From NCBI GenBank assembly GCA_002787255.1, contig PCWD01000054.1:3373-17962 (forward strand): a stretch of DNA of 14,590 nt. Direction: 5' to 3'. Shown piece by piece: positions 1 through 6,194 of the stretch. This DNA comes from Parcubacteria group bacterium CG11_big_fil_rev_8_21_14_0_20_39_14. GTDB taxonomy: Bacteria; Patescibacteriota; Minisyncoccia; Minisyncoccales; GCA-002787255. The notes below the pieces were generated by a model, which made no database searches, was not told the origin of the DNA, and saw nothing but the letters and a program-made list of their open reading frames with translations. Positions within the stretch are counted from its first letter, which is position 1, and each line of letters opens with the position of its first letter. A program made the position numbers and the translations under genes.

Positions 1-94
1 ATTGCCAAAATTTAGTTGTTAAAATTGCATTTTGTAATTCAGGGTTCATTGAGAAAAGAAAATGGCCATCAGGATTGAATTGGAAATATCCCAA
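1..94 (-). CDS. possible partial ORF running off the left edge
   Basis: The minus strand is open from an in-frame TAA near position 124 to the window edge. It encodes a protein-like stretch that includes GYFQFNPDGHFLFSMNPELQ. Possible starts are a TTG at 94 or an ATG at 49, and neither has a clear Shine-Dalgarno site. It lies downstream of the 250-1494 gene on the same strand. Only about 31 residues are visible, so no family can be assigned. It may be the start of a gene, a remnant, or chance. Confidence 0.25.
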   Translation of the reverse strand, partial: MGYFQFNPDGHFLFSMNPELQNAILTTKFWQ

Positions 95-208
95 TGACCA
101 TTTTAGAATTTTGGAATTAGTTTATTTATCAGGCTTAATTTCTTTTCCTGCTTGCGGGCAACTCTATTGGAGAGCCCTGGGCTGGGAAATATGCCAGCGC
201 TTGTTCAA

Positions 209-241
209 TGAGGGGACAGGGGGGCAAAAGCCCTCCCCTCA
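209..241. terminator. GC-rich hairpin downstream of the dehydrogenase gene
   Basis: An outer stem TGAGGGG/CCCCTCA and an inner GGGC/GCCC stem close on an AAAA loop, with small bulges. It starts 9 bases after the stop codon of the minus-strand gene ending at 250. There is no U-tract on the minus strand; a T-rich stretch follows on the plus strand. It may slow or end transcription of the upstream gene, but it is not a canonical intrinsic terminator in that direction. Confidence 0.4.
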
Positions 242-249
242 CTCTATTT

Positions 250-1494
250 TTATTCTAAACAGTTGCGGTCGTAGAAACGATGAGCTCTATGAAGGCTTTC
301 CCTTTCCTCCATCGCTTTTCTGACCTCTTTTTCAGCTATTTTTTGAGCGACTTCCCGGGGAGGATTGCCCTGTCGGATTGACTCCTCAATAATCAATTTT
401 GAATTGGTTCCAATAACCTTTTTAACCAAGCTCATACCCTTTTTAGTTGTTCCGCCAGCATATTCCACATAGACAATTATTGAAGCGCCGCAATTAACCA
501 CAAAATCCGGTAAAGTCCAGATGCCTTTTTGATGAAGAAATTTTTCCGCTTCCGGAGTAATTCCAAGATTCGCGCCCTGTCCTATTATTTTTGCTTGAAC
601 TTTGTGAACGTTTTCCGCAGTGATTTGGTCTTCCTTGTGAGATAAAATCAGAATATCAACGGACAAGAACAACTCTTCGCCAGGCTCTATTCGTTGAGCT
701 GGATTATAATAAATTACGCTTCCTCTTTGTTCTTTAACCATGAGGAGTTTATCTAAATCAAATCCTGTGTGAAGATAAACAGCGCCTTGAGAATCAGAAA
801 CTGCCACAATCCGAGGGGGTTTTTTCATTTTTTTCAGATGTTCAATAAAACCCTTACCAACTGCTCCAAGCCCCTGAAGAGATATGGCAGCATTTTTGAA
901 TTTGACATTGGCGTAGGGGCAATTCACTTTAACTGATTCCAAAACGCCAAGGCCAGTTATTCCCAGTTCATCATAAGGAATACCGCCTAAATATTTTGGT
1001 TTTCCGGTTGAGGCCTTGGGATTATTTCCCAGCGCTTCAACTACTGCCTGAGCTGCCCACCCTCTTAAACCGACATCCAAACCAAAAATATATTTATCAG
1101 GAATAACGAATTTTCCCGGAGCAAACTCGTAATTTCCCAAAGCTTTTGCCCAAGCCATCAAAACTTCTCTGGCATCGGGTAAATTTGAATCATAAATAAT
1201 TCCGCCTTTTGCTCCGCCCCAGGCAGGATAAGAACTTTTTTCTCCAATCGGCGCGCAAAACACCTGTTTCCAAGTCATAATTCGGGCTTTCCTTAGGGTG
1301 ATGTCCAGTGTTAAGTCGGGATACATAGCTGTACCACCCTTGCCAACATCCAACGGGCTTCGAGCCGTATTATCTACAACCACCCAACCTTTTGTTTCTT
1401 GAGTTTTTTGGTCATAAACTTCGTAAACATGTTCTGGCCCGAATTCGTCTTTGGGGACGCTTACTGTAATTTCCCTGACTTTAAACTCTCTCAA
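250..1494 (-). CDS. Glu/Leu/Phe/Val dehydrogenase family protein, glutamate dehydrogenase-like, divergent
   Basis: Predicted NAD(P)-dependent oxidative deaminase, 414 aa, close to the usual GDH length. Visible GDH landmarks are KGG (K52), MTWK (K76), GGAKGG (K96, the catalytic lysine position), IPD (D133, the catalytic aspartate position), TGKP near 163-166, a Rossmann GLGAVG at 208-213, GQGAN near 305-309 and PDFVVNCGAS near 329-338. The stretch between K76 and K96 is about 8 residues longer than I expect in GDH. The position matching the substrate-contacting serine of GDH appears to be V341, as in leucine dehydrogenase, so glutamate specificity is not certain. The start is TTG, chosen because AAAAGGGGG sits 7 bases upstream. 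The gene has its own promoter and follows rocD, which fits recycling of glutamate to 2-oxoglutarate. Confidence 0.88.
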   Translation of the reverse strand: MREFKVREITVSVPKDEFGPEHVYEVYDQKTQETKGWVVVDNTARSPLDVGKGGTAMYPDLTLDITLRKARIMTWKQVFCAPIGEKSSYPAWGGAKGGIIYDSNLPDAREVLMAWAKALGNYEFAPGKFVIPDKYIFGLDVGLRGWAAQAVVEALGNNPKASTGKPKYLGGIPYDELGITGLGVLESVKVNCPYANVKFKNAAISLQGLGAVGKGFIEHLKKMKKPPRIVAVSDSQGAVYLHTGFDLDKLLMVKEQRGSVIYYNPAQRIEPGEELFLSVDILILSHKEDQITAENVHKVQAKIIGQGANLGITPEAEKFLHQKGIWTLPDFVVNCGASIIVYVEYAGGTTKKGMSLVKKVIGTNSKLIIEESIRQGNPPREVAQKIAEKEVRKAMEERESLHRAHRFYDRNCLE

Positions 1495-1529
1495 TTTTAA
1501 ACCCCCTTTTTAAGGTTCTTTTTCTAAAA

Positions 1530-1558
1530 ACTTTAAGATAGAATTCAAAAAAAGTCAA
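1530..1558 (-). promoter_or_regulatory. sigma70-type promoter for the dehydrogenase gene
   Basis: Minus strand TTGACT (1553-1558), 17-base spacer, TAAAGT (1530-1535). It lies between the rocD terminator and the TTG start at 1494, which suggests separate transcription. Confidence 0.6.
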
Positions 1559-1567
1559 ATAAGAATC

Positions 1568-1596
1568 AAAAAAGCGGCCAAATTTTTGACCGCTTT
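1568..1596 (-). terminator. intrinsic terminator of rocD
   Basis: Stem AAAGCGG-c-CAAA paired with TTTG-a-CCGCTTT with a very short loop, followed on the minus strand by TTTTTT. It starts about 12 bases after the rocD stop. Confidence 0.8.
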
Positions 1597-1607
1597 TCTA
1601 ATGCTAA

Positions 1608-2828
1608 TTATTTTACCGGTTCTGTCAAAACTTTTTCAATTCTTTTTAGAGCCCAGTCAATTTCTTTTTTCTTGATAATTAGGGGTGGAGCAAAACGAAT
1701 ATTCTTGAAATGGGTTTCTTTACAAAGCAAACCCGTATGCCATAATTTCTCGCAGAATGACCTGGCGTCGCCATACTCGGGCTTGATTTCTGTGGCGATA
1801 AATAATCCCCTGCCTCGAATTTCTTTAGCATAAGGAGTTTTAATTTCTTTTAGTTTTGCCAAAAAATAATTCCCAAGCTCATAAGACTTCTCGGTTAGTT
1901 TTTCCTCAACTAAAACTCGCAAGCCCTCTCTGGCTACAGCGCAGGAAAGCGGAGAGCCGGAAAAAGTGCTACCGTCCTCGCCCGGTTTTAAAATGTCGCC
2001 AACTTTCTCTGAACACAGAACAGCAGAAATAATCCCGACACCAGCTCCGAGAGCTTTGCCTAAAATCAAAATGTCTGGTTTGGCATCCTCATATTCATAA
2101 GCAAAGCGTTTTCCGCAGCGACCAAGACCGGTTTGAATTTCGTCAAGCATAAAAAGGACATTATGTTTTTCGCAAATTTCTTTCGCGCCCTTTAGATAGC
2201 CTTCAGGAGGAATTATTACCCCACCTTCACCCTGAATCGGTTCAACCAGAAAACCAACCGTATTCTGATTAATTGTTTTCTCCAGGGCCTGGGTATCGCC
2301 GTAAGGAATGATATGAAAACCGGGCGTGTGAGGTCCAAAATATTCTTTATAGCTCGATTCGCTGGAAAAACTAATTACAGTAATGGTTCGACCGTGAAAA
2401 TTATTCTCACAGACAATAATTTCGGCTTGATTTTTGGGAACGCCTTTAACAACATAGCCCCATTTTCTGGCAATCTTGATTGCTTTCTCAACTGCTTCAG
2501 CTCCAGTATTCATTGGTAAAACCCTGGGGAAGCCGCAAAATTCAGCTAATTCCTTGCAGAAGAGTCCCATTTGGTCGTTATAAAAAGCTCTGGATACATT
2601 AGATAGGGTTTTTGCCTGGGCAATTAAAGTTTTCAGAATTCTGGGATGACAATGACCATGAGAAAGCGCTGAATAACAGCTCAGCATATCCAGATATTTC
2701 TTTCCTTCAATATCCCAAACCCAAACTCCCTTTCCTCTGGTTAGCACTACCGGCAGGGGAGCATAAGTTTCCATTATGTGTTTTTTAGTCATCTCAATAA
2801 TTTCAGCAGAAGTCATTTTCTTTTTCAT
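1608..2828 (-). CDS. rocD: ornithine aminotransferase (class III, PLP-dependent)
   Basis: Transfers the delta-amino group of ornithine to 2-oxoglutarate, giving glutamate 5-semialdehyde and glutamate. The 406-aa product is the normal length. Motifs include LPMNTGAEAVEKAIKIARKW (about 104-123), NNFHGRT (142-148), the VEPIQGEGG region (196-203), LDE with D229, and ILGKALGAG with the Schiff-base lysine at K258. These match ornithine aminotransferase better than acetylornithine or GABA aminotransferase, though a related omega-amino acid is possible. The ATG at 2828 is chosen over an upstream in-frame start at 2858 because AGGAGG lies just upstream of it. A promoter lies about 45 bases upstream, with its -35 at the edge of a repeat element. 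The neighbouring dehydrogenase can regenerate 2-oxoglutarate from the glutamate produced. Confidence 0.92.
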   Translation of the reverse strand: MKKKMTSAEIIEMTKKHIMETYAPLPVVLTRGKGVWVWDIEGKKYLDMLSCYSALSHGHCHPRILKTLIAQAKTLSNVSRAFYNDQMGLFCKELAEFCGFPRVLPMNTGAEAVEKAIKIARKWGYVVKGVPKNQAEIIVCENNFHGRTITVISFSSESSYKEYFGPHTPGFHIIPYGDTQALEKTINQNTVGFLVEPIQGEGGVIIPPEGYLKGAKEICEKHNVLFMLDEIQTGLGRCGKRFAYEYEDAKPDILILGKALGAGVGIISAVLCSEKVGDILKPGEDGSTFSGSPLSCAVAREGLRVLVEEKLTEKSYELGNYFLAKLKEIKTPYAKEIRGRGLFIATEIKPEYGDARSFCEKLWHTGLLCKETHFKNIRFAPPLIIKKKEIDWALKRIEKVLTEPVK

Positions 2829-2871
2829 CACTTTCCTCCTCAAATATCTAATTTTCAACGAACCTCAAAGC

Positions 2872-2899
2872 ATAATAACGCTTTAAAAAAAAGTGTCAA
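2872..2899 (-). promoter_or_regulatory. rocD promoter, -35 in the end of the repeat element
   Basis: Minus strand TTGACA (2894-2899, perfect consensus), 16-base spacer, TATTAT (2872-2877, 5 of 6). The -35 box is in the outermost bases of the C-run inverted-repeat element and reads outward toward rocD. Confidence 0.72.
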
Positions 2900-3136
2900 C
2901 CCCCACTAACTTTGGACATATTTTTCTTATTTATGCTTGATTTTGGCATTTTCAAAACGAACATTATTTTATCAAAGCAGATAAAATATGTTTTGGCCCC
3001 CCCACTTTTTTATAGTTCAGCAAATTACATTTATTGAATAATTTAAACAAGATTTGTCTATCTAAATGCTTTCTTAAATCATAATTTCTGCAAAAAGTGG
3101 TGGGGGGGGCCATGTCCAAAGTTGGTGGGGGGTCAA
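2894..3136. mobile_element. candidate MITE-like element with nested C-run inverted repeats
   Basis: Outer arms: CCCCCACTAACTTTGGACAT (2900-2919) pairs with 3112-3131 with one mismatch. Inner arms: GGCCCCCCCACTTTTTT (2995-3011) pairs with AAAAAGTGGTGGGGGGGGCC (3092-3111) with a short indel. The result is a ~240-bp unit with terminal and subterminal inverted repeats of one motif (C-run, AC, pyrimidine, AACTTT). The interior is AT-rich. A 65-codon frame crosses it on the minus strand, but I recognise no protein family. No convincing target duplication is visible. A non-autonomous transposon is the favoured reading; a structured regulatory spacer is the alternative. Confidence 0.5.
2960..2992. 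repeat. AT-rich hairpin inside the candidate element
   Basis: AACATTATTTTATC (2960-2973) pairs with GATAAAATATGTT (2980-2992), 13 bp with one bulged T, around the loop AAAGCA. It lies between the left outer and left inner C-run arms. Confidence 0.7.
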
Positions 3137-3171
3137 CCCCATTAGATAGAATTCCACTCATCTAACGGGGT
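3136..3171. repeat. hairpin at the right boundary of the C-run element
   Basis: ACCCC-a-TTAGAT (3136-3147) pairs with ATCTAA-c-GGGGT (3160-3171): 11 bp with one A/C mismatch and a 12-base loop. It sits between the C-run element and the kor terminator, and may be a separate repeat or part of a larger insertion. Confidence 0.6.
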
Positions 3172-3203
3172 AAATAAAAAATCGGAGGTTTTATCCTCCG
3201 ATT
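3172..3203 (-). terminator. intrinsic terminator of the kor operon
   Basis: Perfect 9-bp stem AATCGGAGG/CCTCCGATT with a 6-base loop. On the minus strand it is followed by a T-rich tail (TTTTATTTA). It lies about 55 bases past the korC stop. Confidence 0.85.
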
Positions 3204-3205
3204 TT

Positions 3206-3274
3206 ATCTTGTCCGCCATCTTGTCCGCCGAAGCCCGAAAGGCGAGGGCGGAAGCCTTAGCGAAGGCGGAAGCC
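3206..3274. repeat. GC-rich repeat cluster overlapping the 3' end of korC
   Basis: Contains a perfect 12-bp tandem duplication ATCTTGTCCGCC (3206-3217 and 3218-3229) and two direct copies of GGCGGAAGCC (3247-3256 and 3265-3274) separated by TTAGCGAA. The minus strand reads CCTTCGCTAAGGCT, close to CCTTCGCACAAGGCT in the kor leader. It supplies the last codons and stop of korC. Confidence 0.7.
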
Positions 3275-3772
3275 TTCCATGAAGGCCTTTTCATTGAGTT
3301 CGGGATTTTTCCCTTTAAGCTCTTCATGGATTATTTTAATTATTGATTCAGGTTTCACCATCTGAGTTTTTGCGATAACCGCGCCAAGCATTATCATATT
3401 GGCAATGCTTCTTTCTCCTGAAATTTCCATTGCCATTTTGGTTGCCGGTACAGGAATCAATTCATGGTTCTTAGACAATTTTCCCGCGTCTATCAAATCC
3501 GGGTCGTAGAAAATCATGATTTTATTTTTTGTTTTGGGAATTGCCATCTGGCTGAATATTATTAGGATATCCGGCTCCAAAACCGTTGGAAAATCAATTT
3601 TTTCGTCAGAAACAATAACTTCCGACTGAGAAAGCCCGCCAGTTACCTCGCCTCCGTAAGACGGAGAGCTGGAAACTTCTTTTCCTTCAAGGATTGCGGA
3701 CAGCGCCAAAATTTTTCCCATTACGCCAAGTCCCTGTCCGCCCTTGCCAAAGAAAATTATTTCTTTTTTCAT
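3257..3772 (-). CDS. korC: 2-oxoglutarate:ferredoxin oxidoreductase, gamma subunit
   Basis: Gamma domain of the ferredoxin-dependent 2-oxoacid oxidoreductase, 171 aa, a usual length for a stand-alone KorC. The N-terminus has FFGKGGQG (7-14), followed by GKILALSAILEGKEVSSSPSYGGE (about 19-42) and GGLSQSEVIVS (45-55), the typical gamma-subunit core. Start ATG at 3772: TAA of korB, one base, then ATG, with GGGAGGG just upstream, so the genes are translationally coupled. The last residues (GFRLR) and the TAA lie in a GC-rich repeat, so the original C-terminus may have been replaced. It is the last gene of the kor operon, followed by a strong terminator. Confidence 0.9.
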   Translation of the reverse strand: MKKEIIFFGKGGQGLGVMGKILALSAILEGKEVSSSPSYGGEVTGGLSQSEVIVSDEKIDFPTVLEPDILIIFSQMAIPKTKNKIMIFYDPDLIDAGKLSKNHELIPVPATKMAMEISGERSIANMIMLGAVIAKTQMVKPESIIKIIHEELKGKNPELNEKAFMEGFRLR

Positions 3773-3773
3773 T

Positions 3774-4565
3774 TTATCCCTCCCTCAAAAGCTCAAGATA
3801 TTCTTTCAGGCTTTGGAATTCGCCAAAAATAATCTTGTCTTTCAGGGTTTCATCGTTTAGGCTTCTAACTTTTTCCTTTGAGATAAAATGTTCTTTTTGC
3901 CACAAAAGCATTTTTGAGGCCCATCTCATCTGGTTCCGTTGTCCATACTGCCTTGGGCATTGAGAAATAATCTCCATAAATCTGAAGCCGTCGGCTGAAA
4001 GCATGTTTTTTATTCCCTTAACCAATAAATGGGGATAGGCAGTTGGATAGCGGTTGACATATTTTGCGCCAGCTCCCAGGACCAACTTGACCAAATCGAA
4101 TGGTATGTCGGCATTCCCTTCGGTCGTTGTTGAGGTTTTGGAATTTATCGGAGTTGTCGGTCCGGCTTGCCCGCCAGTCATTCCATAGAGAAAGTTGTTC
4201 AGACAAAAAACGGCAATTGGGATATTTTTTCTCGCAGCATGAATAAGATGGTTTCCGCCGATTGAAGCGGTGTCGCCATCTCCACCAATTACTATCACAT
4301 TCAATTTGGGATTAGCTAATTTTACACCTGTCGCGAAAGCAACTGGCCGGCCATGGGTTGTATGGAAATTGTCAGCTTTGAAATAATTGCTTGCTACCCA
4401 GCCAGAACAGCCAATTCCCTCAACGAAATTGAAATCATCAAGCTTTTTTTTCATTTCTTCAACCGCTTTTAATAAGCAGTTTATGAAGATTTCATAGCCG
4501 CAGCCAGGACAAAATGTGGTTTTTTCTTGCTTAAGATAGAGCTTTCTTAATTCGTGGATATTCAT
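3774..4565 (-). CDS. korB: 2-oxoglutarate:ferredoxin oxidoreductase, beta subunit (TPP-binding)
   Basis: Carries thiamine diphosphate and the catalytic [4Fe-4S] cluster for oxidative decarboxylation of 2-oxoglutarate to succinyl-CoA. In the 263-aa product, CPGCG gives C19 and C22, with further cluster candidates at C53 (GCSGW) and C203 (SQCPRQY). The TPP/Mg motif GDGD is at 95-98, followed by IGGNHLIHAARKN and LNNFLYGMTGGQAGPTTP, which are strongly KorB-like. The annotated start is the ATG at 4565, about 9 bases after GGAGGG; an in-frame TTG at 4574 lies almost on the Shine-Dalgarno. The korA stop precedes it by two bases. Pairing with KorA and KorC of the same subfamily supports 2-oxoglutarate, but other 2-oxoacids cannot be excluded. 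Confidence 0.93.
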   Translation of the reverse strand: MNIHELRKLYLKQEKTTFCPGCGYEIFINCLLKAVEEMKKKLDDFNFVEGIGCSGWVASNYFKADNFHTTHGRPVAFATGVKLANPKLNVIVIGGDGDTASIGGNHLIHAARKNIPIAVFCLNNFLYGMTGGQAGPTTPINSKTSTTTEGNADIPFDLVKLVLGAGAKYVNRYPTAYPHLLVKGIKNMLSADGFRFMEIISQCPRQYGQRNQMRWASKMLLWQKEHFISKEKVRSLNDETLKDKIIFGEFQSLKEYLELLREG

Positions 4566-4567
4566 TT

Positions 4568-5992
4568 TTACCAACCCTCCCCCAATAGATATTTTAATAT
4601 TCTTCGAGGGTCAATAATCTGGCCATTGGGTTGAGGCAGGGAAACAACTTCTCTGGAAATTTTTTCCCTGACAACATAGAACATCTGTCCCTGGTTCATT
4701 TCCGGAACCACGAATTTTCTTACCTTTCCTGAAAGCTCTTTGATTTTGTCAGCCGGGAAAGGATAAACGATTCTTGGCCGCAAAAACCCGACCTTTTTGC
4801 CTCTTTTCCGGGCTTCCCTTACCGCCCATTTAGCAGAGCGTCCCACTGTTCCAAATGCCACCACCACTATTTTTGCGTCATTTAGGAATAATTCTTCACA
4901 ATCAACAAGTTCCTCTTTTTGTTTTATGATTTTATTTTGAAGGTGAGAAATTAATTCCTCTTGGATTCCCGAATCAGCGGTTGAGCGCGCGCCGAGTTTA
5001 TCATGAGTTGAGCCTGTAATGGAAAGAAATTCGCCATCGCCAAATCTCGGCATTGATGGCGTAGAAAAATCCGGAGTTGGACCAAAAGGCGGCTCGCCCG
5101 GAATGTAAATTCTGTCAAAAGCGTCAATTTTTTCCTTAATTTCCACGCTTTCGGAAAGATGAGCAAGATAAGCGTCAGAAAGAAGAATTACTGGAGTTCG
5201 GAATCTTTCTGACAGGTTGAAAGCTTTTATTGTTAAATCGTAAAGCTCCTGAACTGATTCCGGGTATAAAACAATTCTTTGAATCGCGCCATGAGAGCCA
5301 TATCTCACTTCTCTCATGTCCATGGCTCCCGGTCTTGTTGGTTGTCCGGTTGAAGGACCGGCTCTCTGAACATCAACAACAACGCAAGGAGTTTCGGTCA
5401 TATCAGCCAAGCTTAGATTTTCCTGCATCAGGGCAAAACCAGGCCCGGAAGTTGCAGTTATGGCTTTAAGTCCAGCCCAAGAAGCGCCAAGAATCATGGA
5501 GATTGCCGCAATTTCGTCTTCGGCCTGAACCATTACGCCATCAACCACCTTCATTCTTTTTGCCATTTCTTCCAGAATTTCATTGGCTGGAGTAATGGGA
5601 TACCCGGCAAAAAACCGGCAACCGCAAGCCAAAGCCGCTTCAACAACCGCTTTATTGCCCTGCCAGAAATATTTTCCGGGAGTTAGGGGATTTTTTGTTT
5701 CCCTCCAGCCGCCTCGAGCGAGCCTCGCCTCTGGCGGGCCGCCCCTACCGAGTCTTAATCTTGGCGAATAAGAAGGAGTTTCTTTTTCTTCAATTTTCAG
5801 ATTGATTGCGCCGGGGCAGAAAAGCTCACAGAGTTTGCAACCCGTGCATTTTGTAGGATTAGCGACTTTCTTTAATTTGAATCCTTCGGGACTAATTTCT
5901 TCACCATCTTCAAAAACTTTTTTTGGGCACATTTCCACACAAAGATTGCAGCCCCTGCACAAAGTCTGCTCAATAGAAATTTTCCTTTCCAT
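4568..5992 (-). CDS. korA: fused ferredoxin (KorD) and alpha subunit (KorA) of 2-oxoglutarate:ferredoxin oxidoreductase
   Basis: The 474-aa product starts with a 2[4Fe-4S] ferredoxin domain: C12, C15, C18, C22 and C49, C52, C55, C59, each CX2CX2CX3C. A linker follows (about 70-105), then the KorA alpha domain with FAGYPITPANEI (128-139), ATSGPGFALMQENLSLA (180-196), the RAGPSTGQPTRPGAMDM stretch and a C-terminal transketolase-like region. In many genomes KorD and KorA are separate adjacent genes, so this reads as their fusion. Residues ~75-98, rich in Arg, Gly and Pro (LRLGRGGPPEARLARGG), are encoded by a GC-rich palindromic repeat and are unlike the flanking domains. The ATG at 5992 follows GGGAGAAG. 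First gene of the operon, with an extended -10 promoter upstream. Confidence 0.93.
   Translation of the reverse strand: MERKISIEQTLCRGCNLCVEMCPKKVFEDGEEISPEGFKLKKVANPTKCTGCKLCELFCPGAINLKIEEKETPSYSPRLRLGRGGPPEARLARGGWRETKNPLTPGKYFWQGNKAVVEAALACGCRFFAGYPITPANEILEEMAKRMKVVDGVMVQAEDEIAAISMILGASWAGLKAITATSGPGFALMQENLSLADMTETPCVVVDVQRAGPSTGQPTRPGAMDMREVRYGSHGAIQRIVLYPESVQELYDLTIKAFNLSERFRTPVILLSDAYLAHLSESVEIKEKIDAFDRIYIPGEPPFGPTPDFSTPSMPRFGDGEFLSITGSTHDKLGARSTADSGIQEELISHLQNKIIKQKEELVDCEELFLNDAKIVVVAFGTVGRSAKWAVREARKRGKKVGFLRPRIVYPFPADKIKELSGKVRKFVVPEMNQGQMFYVVREKISREVVSLPQPNGQIIDPRRILKYLLGEGW
5700..5770. repeat. palindromic GC-rich repeat translated inside korA
   Basis: Within otherwise AT-rich coding sequence is a GC-rich block containing CCGCC...GGCGG arms and an internal GCGAG-c-CTCGC hairpin. 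On the minus strand it carries TAGGGGCGGCC, the same 11-mer found in the guaA-PHP spacer at 13466. It keeps the reading frame and adds about 24 residues to the ferredoxin-alpha linker. Confidence 0.7.
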
Positions 5993-6005
5993 TACTTCTC
6001 CCTTG

Positions 6006-6032
6006 CCCTCCGTAGCCTTGTGCGAAGGAGGG
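6006..6032. repeat. hairpin repeat in the kor leader
   Basis: CCCTCC (6006-6011) pairs with GGAGGG (6027-6032) and an inner CCTT pairs with AAGG. On the minus strand it contains CCTTCGCACAAGGCT, related to the korC-end repeat. It ends just upstream of the korA Shine-Dalgarno and could affect initiation. Confidence 0.65.
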
Positions 6033-6056
6033 TTTTGTTTTCAATGTTCTCGGAAA

Positions 6057-6085
6057 ATTATATCACAAGTTTTTAAAAATAGCAA
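6057..6085 (-). promoter_or_regulatory. kor operon promoter with extended -10
   Basis: Minus strand TTGCTA (6080-6085), 17-base spacer, TATAAT (6057-6062, perfect) preceded by TG-A, an extended -10. The predicted leader of about 55-60 bases contains the 6006-6032 hairpin. Confidence 0.75.
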
Positions 6086-6151
6086 TAGTTCGCATGTGTT
6101 TGGATATAATCGCATAGATGCAGGTGTTTGACATTTACATTTTAAGTTAAA

Positions 6152-6179
6152 CAAAAAAGGAAGTCCTCTCGGAACTTCC
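6152..6179 (-). terminator. intrinsic terminator of the metallopeptidase gene
   Basis: On the minus strand GGAAGTTCC and GGACTTCC form a stem (one bulge) around a GAGA loop, followed by TTTTTTG. It lies about 15 bases after the stop at 6195. Confidence 0.8.
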
Positions 6180-6194
6180 CTTATTTTGACGGTT

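Noticed and set aside
59..104. Inverted repeat AAAATGG/CCATTTT
   Set aside because: Only 7 bp with a 32-base loop in AT-rich DNA; expected by chance.
165..242. Short minus-strand frame after the dehydrogenase stop (about 30 codons)
   Set aside because: No ribosome binding site, starts within a hairpin, too short to support.
75..323. 82-codon plus-strand frame at the left edge
   Set aside because: It overlaps the 3' end of the dehydrogenase gene in antisense, has no ribosome binding site and low-complexity Pro/Ser content.
2964..3161. 65-codon minus-strand frame across the C-run element
   Set aside because: It starts inside a hairpin, runs through C/G homopolymer arms giving Pro/Gly runs, has no Shine-Dalgarno and matches no family I know.
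2894..3230. CRISPR array from repeated motifs
   Set aside because: Repeats are inverted or immediately tandem, unevenly spaced and without spacer-like units.
3142..3327. Ala/Lys-rich minus-strand frame across the korC end
   Set aside because: Composition arises from the GC-rich repeats, and it overlaps the real korC frame and the terminator.
6100..6112. Plus-strand TATAAT near 6105
   Set aside because: No -35 at suitable spacing and no plus-strand gene downstream.
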